DNA of 61,183 nucleotides from JAURDE01 sp965365285. Its GTDB lineage: Bacteria; Bdellovibrionota; Bacteriovoracia; Bacteriovoracales; Bacteriovoracaceae. The notes under the pieces were generated by a model. It did not search any database. It saw only the letters and a program-made list of their open reading frames with translations, and had not been told where the DNA came from. Position 1 is the stretch's first letter. Every line of letters starts with the position of its first letter. Shown piece after piece: positions 43,291 to 51,797 of this stretch. The translations under genes and the position numbers were made by a program. The stretch covers positions 1 through 61,183 of the forward strand of contig CBDUBC010000006.1 in the NCBI GenBank assembly GCA_965365285.1. Direction: 5' to 3'.

Positions 43291-44175
43291 ATGATCCTAT
43301 TTAAAAAACTAGTTTGGAAAAGAACCTTTTCTCTTTTTAGGGAAAAAAATCTTGCACTTGTAGCGGCCGCGAGCTCTTTCTTTTTTATGCTCACTCTCAT
43401 TCCTTTTCTTATTTTATTGATGAAAACGGCGAGTCTTTTTTTTTCAAGAATGAATGATTTTGAATTAAAAATTTTTGAAATGCTTAAAACTTTTCTTCCT
43501 GAAACTTCGCCAGAGCTTCTTGGAACTTTTCAAAAGATCATCCATCAGGCCCTTTTTAAAAAGGGTGGTGAAGGCTTTGGACTCAGTATCTTGTTTACGA
43601 TACTAGGGTCTCTTTCTTTGTTTGGCTCCCTTTCAAAGGGACTAGAATTGATTGGAGGAAATACCAAAAAAGCGGCCTTTAAAAAACTAGAGGACTTCTT
43701 CTTTGTAGGTGTCTCTGTCATTTTTGCCATCCTATGTTTAACTCTACCTAGTCTTTTTGGTGCGATTGAATCCCTCATGGGAAATATGGCCGTAATTACA
43801 CAACTCCACCAAATCTTTCCTGAAATGAAGTCGATGTTTTCTTCCTTGGGTTTTCTCACGACAAGTAAATATCTTTTTCCGCTCATTCTTTGGGTTTATA
43901 TCGCTATTCTTTTTAGTTGGTATTTTAAATTTAAGCTTCGTATAAGGGATTTTCTTTTGGTCTCCTTTATTTTTTTATTGATTCTTAATATTGCAAAAGG
44001 ACTTTTTCTTATTTATATAAAAATGGTTTCAGGAGGCATGTTATCTAATTATGGAAGCCTTTATACTTACATTTTAGCAATGCTATGGATATATTTAGTC
44101 ATGATCGCTTTTTATTTCAGCGCCTGTCTTTGTCAGGCTAAAATTTGGATAGGGAAAGAAGATGGGGCTCATTAG
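43291..44175 (+). CDS. YihY/BrkB family inner-membrane protein
   Basis: The 294-residue protein has six or more membrane segments and follows the YihY pattern: an early LALVAAASSFFFMLTLIPF segment, the LSILFTILGSLSLFGSLSKG region, then two helix pairs and a late YGSLYTYILAMLWIYLVMIAF. Older annotations call these tRNA-processing RNase BN, which is incorrect for E. coli. Transport or an envelope role is more likely. It overlaps the YggT gene by 14 bases. Confidence 0.85.
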   Translation: MILFKKLVWKRTFSLFREKNLALVAAASSFFFMLTLIPFLILLMKTASLFFSRMNDFELKIFEMLKTFLPETSPELLGTFQKIIHQALFKKGGEGFGLSILFTILGSLSLFGSLSKGLELIGGNTKKAAFKKLEDFFFVGVSVIFAILCLTLPSLFGAIESLMGNMAVITQLHQIFPEMKSMFSSLGFLTTSKYLFPLILWVYIAILFSWYFKFKLRIRDFLLVSFIFLLILNIAKGLFLIYIKMVSGGMLSNYGSLYTYILAMLWIYLVMIAFYFSACLCQAKIWIGKEDGAH

Positions 44176-44389
44176 ATTTGTTATTGATATTTATATTATG
44201 GTCTTGATTGCTGATGTCATTCTAAGCTATCTGCCACAATTTCAAAGAGAGAAATGGGCATTATTCATTCATCAAGCAGCTGATATCGTCTGCAAACCAA
44301 TTCGATCAGCTTTACCTAGAGACCTTCCTTTTGATTTTTCACCGATGATCGCCATACTACTTTTAAATTTATTGGTTTATTTATTTTAA
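44162..44389 (+). CDS. YggT family membrane protein
   Basis: At 75 residues this is a single-repeat YggT protein: IDIYIMVLIADVILSYLPQF, the linker with DIVCKPIRSALP, and the closing helix FSPMIAILLLNLLVYLF. Many YggT proteins have two such repeats. They are inner-membrane proteins often near cell-division or osmotic-stress genes. It overlaps the YihY gene by 14 bases, so they are co-translated. Confidence 0.88.
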   Translation: MGLIRFVIDIYIMVLIADVILSYLPQFQREKWALFIHQAADIVCKPIRSALPRDLPFDFSPMIAILLLNLLVYLF

Positions 44390-44428
44390 TCTTTGGCAAA
44401 AAAACTAAACTTCCAATAAAATAGAAGT

Positions 44429-45226
44429 ATGAGTAGTGACTTTGATTTTTTGGCCCAAGAGACTCTTAAACTTTGTGAAAAGCTTTCTTCTGGAAATGAT
44501 TTTGATGTGATGCGAAATATGAGCTATGAAGCTTTTGAACAAAGCTTTCTTGCTCAAACGCCCAAGGCTTCTACGGAATTGAAACCTGGGCCTGGGGTTC
44601 TTTTTTGGACTAGTAAAAGTCAAGGAACCTATTCCATTAGAGGAATTTTGAGTAAAGACGTTAAAGTAGACTATGAGAAATATCTTTCTCATGATCAGCA
44701 GATACTTACTCAACTTAAACTCCAGGACTCAAACGATAAAGACCTTCAGGTTTTTCCAACTTATTCTATATTCGAGGCCCGCTATATTCATCAAAATATT
44801 TTGAATCGAAGAATTCTTCTACAAGAGGAATGGGCAACCAATATTAGCGATCCAGGAAATCATTGGTGGTTGATTGCTCATGAGGATTATCTTGAAATTC
44901 AGTTTGGAAATCGTGGAATGTACTCAAAGGAAAATGTGATTGAACTTGGCCCATTAGGCGATGGCCGAGGCTTTTCAAAGATTTTAAATTCTCATATTGA
45001 TTTCCTTACGACATGGATTCCTTTTAAGGAATTTTCAAGTAGCTATAAATCTCTTCATTTAGTTCCTGAATCTAATAAAAATGAAAATTATCAAATCCTT
45101 AAAAATATTTTTCTTCAGGGAGAAATTTTTGAGGGAGTCGATTCTGCACCAGAAAATCTAAATCAAATTCTTTATCAACTTTCTTGGGCGAGAAAGTTTT
45201 GGATTTTTACCGAATCCTTCCTCTAA
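44429..45226 (+). CDS. Uncharacterised soluble protein
   Basis: The 265-residue protein has no signal peptide, no membrane segment and no motif I know. It contains aromatic-rich stretches (NHWWLIAHEDYLEIQFG) and a glycine-rich loop (LGPLGDGRGFSK). It lies between YggT and the FtsB-like gene on the same strand. A domain of unknown function is possible; no role is proposed. Confidence 0.6.
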   Translation: MSSDFDFLAQETLKLCEKLSSGNDFDVMRNMSYEAFEQSFLAQTPKASTELKPGPGVLFWTSKSQGTYSIRGILSKDVKVDYEKYLSHDQQILTQLKLQDSNDKDLQVFPTYSIFEARYIHQNILNRRILLQEEWATNISDPGNHWWLIAHEDYLEIQFGNRGMYSKENVIELGPLGDGRGFSKILNSHIDFLTTWIPFKEFSSSYKSLHLVPESNKNENYQILKNIFLQGEIFEGVDSAPENLNQILYQLSWARKFWIFTESFL

Positions 45227-45246
45227 TACTTGATTCCATTAGTTTC

Positions 45247-45274
45247 TTGCAACCTGTTAAAGCCATGTTAAAAT
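45247..45274 (+). promoter_or_regulatory. Candidate promoter for the FtsB-like gene
   Basis: TTGCAA (45247-45252), a 16-base spacer and TAAAAT (45269-45274) make a sigma-70-like promoter whose transcript would begin about 30 bases before the ATG at 45312. An inverted repeat overlaps its -10 (45266-45309). Match to consensus is moderate. Confidence 0.4.
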
Positions 45275-45309
45275 AGATATGTGATGCATTAGGCATTTCA
45301 ATTTTAACA
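45266..45309. repeat. Long-range perfect 9-bp inverted repeat upstream of the FtsB-like gene
   Basis: TGTTAAAAT (45266-45274) and ATTTTAACA (45301-45309) are perfect inverted copies 26 bases apart. The first covers the candidate -10, the second ends 2 bases before the ATG. This looks like a DNA-level operator pair rather than an RNA hairpin, since the first arm would lie before the transcript start. Chance is possible in AT-rich DNA. Confidence 0.4.
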
Positions 45310-45311
45310 GG

Positions 45312-46142
45312 ATGTTAGCTTTGGATTTTACCTTCGGAAAAAGATCTCTTGATAGATCTTCCTCAACACCACCCTCATCACCCTTTGGTCAAGGACAAGC
45401 TCAAGATAGCATTGCCAGTGATCGGCTTCAAAAAGCGATTGAGAGAAATCGTGCAAAGCAAGCGAAAAGGGAAAACAGAACTCCAACTCATAGGCCAGTT
45501 CATTCGGCCCCATCTCATATGCCACCGCCTCCTCCAAGACCAACTCAGCGTCCTGCCATGGGAAGTGGAATGAACGCCCAAAGACCAGCACCTGGTTTTC
45601 GATCACGATTTAATAGGGGAGAAAGCAATCCGACTAGAGGTTCTACTGGTTTTAGTAATCGGTCTATGCATTCAAACACTATGGGACAGAGTCGTTTTGC
45701 TTCATCAAGACCAGCTTCGGCACCCATGCCTCATGCAGAAAATAGAAAGAGCTATATGAATAGTTCTGTGATTCATGACAAGATTAGAGAAAAGTTAAAC
45801 GCACCTATTAATCGAATTAAAGAAACAACAAACGAAACCATCAATAAAACAAAAGGCTTTTTAGATGCCTGGTCTCTTCGAATAGGGTGGCTCTTTTGTC
45901 TTTTTCTCCTTGTAAGACTTATTGTAAGCGATGGAGGACTTATTGATTTTTACTCTAAGAAAATAGAATTTGATAACCGAGTGAGCTATAAGCAAAGTCT
46001 ACAAAAAGAAAATTTAGATCTTATTAAAGAGATCGATCAAATTAAAAATAATTCAACGATTCAAAAAGAGCTTGTTCGAAAACATCTTGGTTATATAAGT
46101 TCTGAAGAGTATCTTGTTTTATTTTCTAAAGAGTCCAAGTAG
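45312..46142 (+). CDS. FtsB/DivIC-like septum protein with long disordered N-terminus
   Basis: Residues 191-206 form one membrane helix (IGWLFCLFLLVRLIVS). After it comes an FtsB-like periplasmic coiled coil (GGLIDFYSKKIEFDNRV ... QKENLDLIKEIDQIKNNS) and the family ending KHLGYISSEEYLVLF. FtsB is a divisome protein that binds FtsL and FtsQ. Ordinary FtsB is about 100 residues with a very short cytoplasmic part; this one adds about 190 residues rich in Pro, Arg, Ser and Met, with no fold apparent and a PPPPPRP stretch. It overlaps the DUF192 gene by 24 bases. Confidence 0.75.
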   Translation: MLALDFTFGKRSLDRSSSTPPSSPFGQGQAQDSIASDRLQKAIERNRAKQAKRENRTPTHRPVHSAPSHMPPPPPRPTQRPAMGSGMNAQRPAPGFRSRFNRGESNPTRGSTGFSNRSMHSNTMGQSRFASSRPASAPMPHAENRKSYMNSSVIHDKIREKLNAPINRIKETTNETINKTKGFLDAWSLRIGWLFCLFLLVRLIVSDGGLIDFYSKKIEFDNRVSYKQSLQKENLDLIKEIDQIKNNSTIQKELVRKHLGYISSEEYLVLFSKESK

Positions 46143-46634
46143 ATAGCGAGAGACTTTATTCCACGAAGGATTCCAATTTAAGGTTTGTCCCACTTTGATT
46201 TGGGCAGCTAATGGTGATCCCGATTTCATTTCTAAAACATGCCAGGCCACAACTTCTTTTAATCTAGGAATGGGCTCCTTAAAGCCTGGGTGATGAGGAG
46301 CATTTCGAATAATGTGGAGAACCTTTAAATCTTGATCGAGATAAAAAATATCGAGATCAAAATAAGTATCCGGCATCCAAAAAGAGCGAACTCCCTTGTT
46401 TGGGAAAAAGAAGAGAAGACCCTGGTCATCTGCAAAGTCTTGAGGCGAGACTCCACTTAGTCCTCTCGCTTTCTCCTCTGAACGGTAGACAATCTTAGCC
46501 TTAATGACCTGCCCATTGCTTAGGTGTATTTCACCCTCAGTGAGATTATGCGGCATGTTACCTTGAGAATTACAGGAACAAAGACCAAATAATAGGGCCA
46601 ACATCAAGATATTTTTAATGAGCTTTAGTGTCAT
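46119..46634 (-). CDS. DUF192 family lipoprotein
   Basis: The ATG at 46634 is preferred over an upstream TTG at 46661 and gives a lipoprotein signal (MTLKLIKNILMLALLFGLCSCN). The DUF192 core follows: EKARGLSGVSPQDFADDQGL, then FFFPNKGVRSFWMPDTYFDL and VLHIIRNAPHHP. The family's role is unknown; it is an envelope protein. The gene is divergent from aspS. Confidence 0.85.
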   Translation of the reverse strand: MTLKLIKNILMLALLFGLCSCNSQGNMPHNLTEGEIHLSNGQVIKAKIVYRSEEKARGLSGVSPQDFADDQGLLFFFPNKGVRSFWMPDTYFDLDIFYLDQDLKVLHIIRNAPHHPGFKEPIPRLKEVVAWHVLEMKSGSPLAAQIKVGQTLNWNPSWNKVSRYLLGLFRK

Positions 46635-46682
46635 ATACGTTATATAGAAAAGCAGTTTCAAACATTAGTCAAGGTAAGGAAT

Positions 46683-48470
46683 ATGACCTCAATTAAGGGA
46701 TTACTTAGAACTCATAACTGTGGAGAGCTCACAAGCGAGCATGTTGGGGAGGAAGTTATTCTCTGTGGCTGGGTAAATAAAGTAAGAAATCTCGGTGGAC
46801 TCCATTTTATTGATGTACGAGATAAATTTGGACTCACTCAGCTGAGTTTCAGTGAATTCCAAGGTGATGCTAAGGCCATAAAAGAAGCCGCTCTTGAATC
46901 CGTAGTAATGGCCAAAGGAAAAGTTTCCAAGAGACCCGAAGAGGCCTTGAATAAAAATATGAAAACAGGTGAGGTTGAGGTTCTTGTTAGTGAATTTAGA
47001 CTTCTTTCTAAGTGCGATATCGATAAAATTCCTTTTTTACCCTTTGGTCAAGTTGAGGCAACTGAAGATAATAGACTTAAATATCGATATCTCGATCTAC
47101 GTACAGAAAAACTACAAAATATATTAAAACTTCGATCTCAAACAGCTCTTAAAACAAGGCTCTGCCTAGACAAAGAAGGGTTTGTTGAAGTCGAAACACC
47201 AATCCTTTACAAATCTACTCCAGAAGGGGCGAGAGATTATATCGTTCCTAGTAGAGTTCATCCTAAAAAAGTATATGCGCTCCCACAATCACCACAAACG
47301 CTAAAGCAGCTTCTTATGATCGGTTCTACTGATAAGTATTTCCAAATTACTAAATGTTTTAGAGATGAAGACCTTAGAGCAGATAGACAGCCTGAGTTTA
47401 CTCAAATCGATATTGAGGTCTCTTTTTCTTCTGCTGAATATATTAAAAACCTCTCAGAGCATCTCATTAAAGAACTTTTTCCTGTTGAAAATGATTTTGC
47501 ACTTCCTATGATGACTTACGAAAAGGCCATGGAAATCTACGGTAGTGATAAGCCTGATACAAGATTTGGTTTAAAGCATATGATCGTAACAGACCTCTTT
47601 GAAGGAAGTGATTTCAAAGTATTCTCTTCAGTAATCACTGAGGGAGGACTCATTAAGGCCATGTTTATTCCTGAAAAACTTGGAAGCTTTTCAAGAAAAG
47701 ATACGGATGGGTTCACAGATATCGTCAAACCTTACGGCGGTAAAGGCGTAGCTTTTTATAAAGTAGACGGTGGAAATAGGAGTGCGGGTATATCTAAATT
47801 CATCTCCGATGAAATTCACCAAAAACTAGAAGCTTTAAGTGAAGAAAAAGGAAATGGGACTTGGTTATTCTTTGCGGATGCCAACCATAAAGTTGCCCAC
47901 GACTGTGCCGATGCCATTAGAAGACATCTTGGTAAAAAATTAGAACTTATCGGTAATGGTTATAGTTTTCTTTGGGTGTATGATTTTCCTCTCCTTGATT
48001 ATGATGATGAATCAAAGAGGTTCGTGGCCATGCACCACCCATTCACTAGCCCGAAAACAGAAGAAGTTTCGAACTTTTTGTCTGCCGATGTTAAAGATCC
48101 AAAAGGAAGGCTTTCGAATCTAAGGGCGGAGGCCTACGATGTCGTTTGTAATGGCTATGAGATCGGAGGCGGTTCAATTAGAATTTATGATGATAAAGTA
48201 CAGTCTCAAATGTTTAAGGCATTAGGAATGACAGAAGAAGAAACCAAGGCCCAGTTTGGATTCTTTATTGAGGCCCTAAAATATGGAACTCCTCCCCATG
48301 GAGGAATTGCTTTTGGACTCGATCGAATTATCATGCTTCTTGCAAAAACAGATAGTATTAGAGACGTTATAGCTTTTCCAAAAACGTCTTCTGCTTCTGA
48401 TCTAATGTCCGCGTCACCGTCAGAAGTGGCCGAGCATCAGCTTAAAGAGCTTCATATGAATTGGCGCTAA
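46683..48470 (+). CDS. aspS: Aspartyl-tRNA synthetase
   Basis: The 595-residue protein has the anticodon-binding OB-fold (VILCGWVNKVRNLGGLHFID), class II catalytic motifs (LPQSPQTLKQLLMIG, FQITKCFRDEDLRADRQPEF, and GIAFGLDRIIMLL), and the extra GAD domain between motifs 2 and 3 that marks bacterial AspRS. It charges tRNA-Asp, or both tRNA-Asp and tRNA-Asn if it is non-discriminating. AAGGA precedes the ATG. Its TAA overlaps the convergent RDD gene by 4 bases. Confidence 0.97.
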   Translation: MTSIKGLLRTHNCGELTSEHVGEEVILCGWVNKVRNLGGLHFIDVRDKFGLTQLSFSEFQGDAKAIKEAALESVVMAKGKVSKRPEEALNKNMKTGEVEVLVSEFRLLSKCDIDKIPFLPFGQVEATEDNRLKYRYLDLRTEKLQNILKLRSQTALKTRLCLDKEGFVEVETPILYKSTPEGARDYIVPSRVHPKKVYALPQSPQTLKQLLMIGSTDKYFQITKCFRDEDLRADRQPEFTQIDIEVSFSSAEYIKNLSEHLIKELFPVENDFALPMMTYEKAMEIYGSDKPDTRFGLKHMIVTDLFEGSDFKVFSSVITEGGLIKAMFIPEKLGSFSRKDTDGFTDIVKPYGGKGVAFYKVDGGNRSAGISKFISDEIHQKLEALSEEKGNGTWLFFADANHKVAHDCADAIRRHLGKKLELIGNGYSFLWVYDFPLLDYDDESKRFVAMHHPFTSPKTEEVSNFLSADVKDPKGRLSNLRAEAYDVVCNGYEIGGGSIRIYDDKVQSQMFKALGMTEEETKAQFGFFIEALKYGTPPHGGIAFGLDRIIMLLAKTDSIRDVIAFPKTSSASDLMSASPSEVAEHQLKELHMNWR

Positions 48471-48961
48471 GCCGCTTCATCAAGATCTTCAAAAGATTCA
48501 TTCATGTTAAATAAAGAAAGAGGTTTTTCCTGTATAGGAGAAGCCTCTGTCATCGACATCCAATCCGAAACACCCAGGTTGTTTTTAGAAAAGGCAATTG
48601 GAATAAAAAGCACTAGCCCACTCATATAGCAAATAAAAGTTCCTAAGGTACGGAGAGTGATTTCTCTTAAGGTTGGGGGAAGTCCCATTTTATTTTGAAT
48701 TTTTATCTTATTTAAAAGTGCTCCAAAGGTTTTTCCATCAAAAACATATTGAGTCCAAATAAAGTAGCCAAAGAAGAGGATTATAAAAAGGCTTAACTGA
48801 ACATAGGGGTAGTAGGAAAGCAGTTCAGCATGCTGAGCTTTATTAATAGGGAAGAAATCCTCTATCAGTTTAAAGTAGGCCCCCATAAAAGCACGGTTCA
48901 TAATAAAAATAAAGAGGATATCCAGAGTAAAACTATAGAGACGTTTTTTTAGTAGCTCCAT
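48467..48961 (-). CDS. RDD family membrane protein
   Basis: The 164-residue protein begins with an RDD-like helix (KKRLYSFTLDILFIFIMN), has three membrane segments, and carries the FDGKTFGALLNKIKI and LREITLRTLGTF motifs typical of RDD proteins. A polar C-terminal tail of about 30 residues ends DLDEAA. RDD proteins are inner-membrane proteins with proposed transport functions. It lies 34 bases downstream of mutS on the same strand. Confidence 0.88.
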   Translation of the reverse strand: MELLKKRLYSFTLDILFIFIMNRAFMGAYFKLIEDFFPINKAQHAELLSYYPYVQLSLFIILFFGYFIWTQYVFDGKTFGALLNKIKIQNKMGLPPTLREITLRTLGTFICYMSGLVLFIPIAFSKNNLGVSDWMSMTEASPIQEKPLSLFNMNESFEDLDEAA

Positions 48962-48995
48962 AACTCTCTTTCGAAAACTAAGAGAAAATCTTTAA

Positions 48996-51620
48996 TTATT
49001 GCCGAACCTGGCCTTTGAGATCGCCTAATTTGCTGAGTGCTTCTAAAGGGGTCATATTATTGATATCAAGTCCTAGGATATCCTTTTCGAGGTTTTCAAG
49101 GTACTCAGGTATTGCTGGTGCCGGTAGAGGGGAGTCGAAAAAACAAAGTTGTTTTTCTTCGTCGGCCTTAAAATTGAGTGTGGTCTCTGGTGTTTCCTCA
49201 AGGTTTTTGAGGATTTGCTGACTCCTGTGAAGAATGGAGCGAGGAAGACCAGCGAGTTTCGCAACATAGATCCCATAACTTTGAGTAGCAGCCTCTTCAA
49301 TCAAATTGTACATAAAACGAACTTCACCATCGTTATTAATTGTTTCCATGGTGAGGTTTTTGGCCCCTTTCTCATTTTGTGCGACCTCAATGAGCTCATG
49401 GTAATGAGTCGCAAAAAGAGTTAGAGCTTTCGTTTTTCGAATGAAGTGCTCGGTGAGTGACCACGCGATACTCAGACCATCATAGGTGGAAGTCCCTCTT
49501 CCGACTTCATCGAGAATAATAAGAGATTTTCCTGTCGCATGTCTCAGAATTTCCGCTGTTTCACACATCTCGACCATAAAGGTAGATTGACCAGACTGGA
49601 TATCATCACTTGCCCCAAGACGGCTAAAGAGAAAATCACAAAGTCCAAGACTTGCTTTTTGAGCAGGCACGAAGCTTCCGATTTGAGCAAGAAATTGGAT
49701 GATGGCCATTTCTCTCATGACGGTTGTCTTACCGGCCATGTTAGGACCTGTAATAAGACCAAAATATTTTTGATCATCAAGAATAAGGTCATGGCAGATG
49801 AATTGATCTTCAAGATTTCTTTTAATAAGTGGATGCCATGCTTTTTTTACGTCCATGATCTTAAGATCAGGAAAAATTTGAGGGCGACAAAACCCTTCCG
49901 CTCGGGCAACGTAGGCGAGGGAGAGGTAGGCATCAAGAGTGGAGAGGTACTGAGCAGCACTTAAAAACCTAGAAGAAAGTTCAATCATCTCTTCAACGAG
50001 TGAATTAAAAATTTCTCTTTCCATTTTTTCAAGTTTATCGCGAGCAATCAGAACTTCATTCTCAAACTCAATAAGCTCTTTTGTCGTAAATCGCTCACAA
50101 TTAACGAGAGTTTGCTTTCTTTGAAAGTTTTTAGGCACTTTAGAAGCGTGACCTTTAGAAACTTCAATAAAATGTCCAAAAACATTATTAGATTTGATAC
50201 GAAGCTTTTGAATTCCACTGGATTTTTTATATTTTTCCTCAAGATTATCTAGTTCTTTAGAACTACTAGTGAGAAGCTTCTTAAATTTATCTCTTCGTGG
50301 ATGAACCTTAGGAAGGATCAGGTTTCCTTTTTCAAGGCTTGCTCCTGGTTCATCATTTAAGGTTTTAAGGATTTTTTTTGCTAGATCCTTTAAACTCTTT
50401 AGCTCTTTGGGTTTAAGAGAATCTAAAATGGATGATTTTGTAACCTCAAGAGTACTTAGAATTTCAATTGTATTAGCAAGATTAATCAGATCCCCAGCAA
50501 CAAGCTTCTTATGGCTAGCTTTTGCCATAATTCTTTCGATATCTCTGATCTCTTTAAGGGAGTCTCTTAAAGAGTGAAGTTTATCATCATTGAGAACATA
50601 ATATTCAATAAATTTTTGTCGCTCTTTAATAATGGAGAGTTCGGCCAGAGGTTTTTGAAAGAGCCCTTTTAGCCTACGGCTTCCCATAGAGGATACAGTC
50701 TGATCACATAAACCCAAAAGGCTATCTTTCTTATTTTCTGAGTACTTAGGAAGAATTTCTAAGCCTTGAAGAGTTTTTGTGCTACTTTTTAAAAGACCGT
50801 CTTCTGAATCAATTACAAGAGGGCGTATATGATAAAACGTTTCTTTAGATTGAGTCGTTGTGATGTAATAACCAAGAACACCAATTGCTATAAGAAGATC
50901 TTTTTCATGCTTTAAAAACTGATCTTTTTTGAATCCTGATACAAGAGGCTCGATATAAATTTCATTAAACTTTAAATTAAAGGTTTCTTCTGAGAGTGTC
51001 GTTTTAAGCACTGGACTGTGCTCAAAATATTGGTTCATTTCTTCGTTGTCAGTCCATTGTCCCATGAAACAAAGAAATTCTTTTGGGGCATAGGATTTAA
51101 GCTTTTCAATTTGATCGTGAGGGTTTGGAATTTTAAAGGCGAGGAAATCACCACTGGTGAAATCAATCATCACAACATAGTTTTTGTAACAAGTTGCGAT
51201 AAAATGATTTTCTTCCTTCAGAGCATCTAAATCATAAGGGAGCGCTGGACTTACGATCTGTGTAATTGATCTCTCTACAATCCCCACTGCCTCTTTCGGA
51301 TCTTGAGTCTGTTCACATATTGCTACTTTATGCCCTGCTGAAGTAATTCGATCAATATAAGCAGTAGCAGCATGATAGGGAATACCTGCCATGGGAATTT
51401 TAACATCCCCAATTTTACCTCGATGAGTTAATGTGATGTGTAGGATTTTTGAAACTTCTATTGCATCATCAAAAAACAACTCATAAAAATCTCCCATACG
51501 GAAGAATAGGTAGATATCAGGGCATTTCTTCTTAATTCCATAAAATTGTTCCATCATGGGAGTGAGTTTGTGTCCTGCCTTGATGATGTTTTCAATGGAA
51601 ATAAGTGTTTTGGCCGTCAA
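48996..51620 (-). CDS. mutS: DNA mismatch repair protein MutS
   Basis: The 874-residue protein has mismatch-recognition motif FFRMGDFYELF (Phe-x-Glu), the core and clamp domains, Walker A TGPNMAGKTTVMRE, STFMVEMCETAEILRHAT and LIILDEVGRGTSTYDGLSIAW, then LFATHYHEL. The start appears to be TTG at 51620, with AAGGAC about 8 bases upstream; the sequence before LTPMMEQFYGIKKK is consistent with family length. It binds mismatches and recruits MutL. It is divergent from lptC/A across a 177-bp gap. Confidence 0.97.
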   Translation of the reverse strand: MTAKTLISIENIIKAGHKLTPMMEQFYGIKKKCPDIYLFFRMGDFYELFFDDAIEVSKILHITLTHRGKIGDVKIPMAGIPYHAATAYIDRITSAGHKVAICEQTQDPKEAVGIVERSITQIVSPALPYDLDALKEENHFIATCYKNYVVMIDFTSGDFLAFKIPNPHDQIEKLKSYAPKEFLCFMGQWTDNEEMNQYFEHSPVLKTTLSEETFNLKFNEIYIEPLVSGFKKDQFLKHEKDLLIAIGVLGYYITTTQSKETFYHIRPLVIDSEDGLLKSSTKTLQGLEILPKYSENKKDSLLGLCDQTVSSMGSRRLKGLFQKPLAELSIIKERQKFIEYYVLNDDKLHSLRDSLKEIRDIERIMAKASHKKLVAGDLINLANTIEILSTLEVTKSSILDSLKPKELKSLKDLAKKILKTLNDEPGASLEKGNLILPKVHPRRDKFKKLLTSSSKELDNLEEKYKKSSGIQKLRIKSNNVFGHFIEVSKGHASKVPKNFQRKQTLVNCERFTTKELIEFENEVLIARDKLEKMEREIFNSLVEEMIELSSRFLSAAQYLSTLDAYLSLAYVARAEGFCRPQIFPDLKIMDVKKAWHPLIKRNLEDQFICHDLILDDQKYFGLITGPNMAGKTTVMREMAIIQFLAQIGSFVPAQKASLGLCDFLFSRLGASDDIQSGQSTFMVEMCETAEILRHATGKSLIILDEVGRGTSTYDGLSIAWSLTEHFIRKTKALTLFATHYHELIEVAQNEKGAKNLTMETINNDGEVRFMYNLIEEAATQSYGIYVAKLAGLPRSILHRSQQILKNLEETPETTLNFKADEEKQLCFFDSPLPAPAIPEYLENLEKDILGLDINNMTPLEALSKLGDLKGQVRQ

Positions 51621-51797
51621 GCAAAATGTCCTTAATTAATAGGGGCTAAAGGTAACATATTTAGTTTTTCTTGGTAAATAAAACATCACAAAAATATTTT
51701 GAAGATTTGCTTCTCTTTTCCCCCTAAAAAGGAGTTTTCATTATATGATCTGATATAGGGAGTTATCGAAAAGAAATAAAAAATATTTAGGCGAATT

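Noticed and set aside
43291..44175. tRNA-processing RNase BN
   Set aside because: The YihY family was mislabelled RNase BN in older annotations; the gene encodes a membrane protein without nuclease motifs.
49539..49964. 141-residue plus-strand ORF
   Set aside because: It is antisense inside mutS, with no ribosome-binding site and no recognisable domain.
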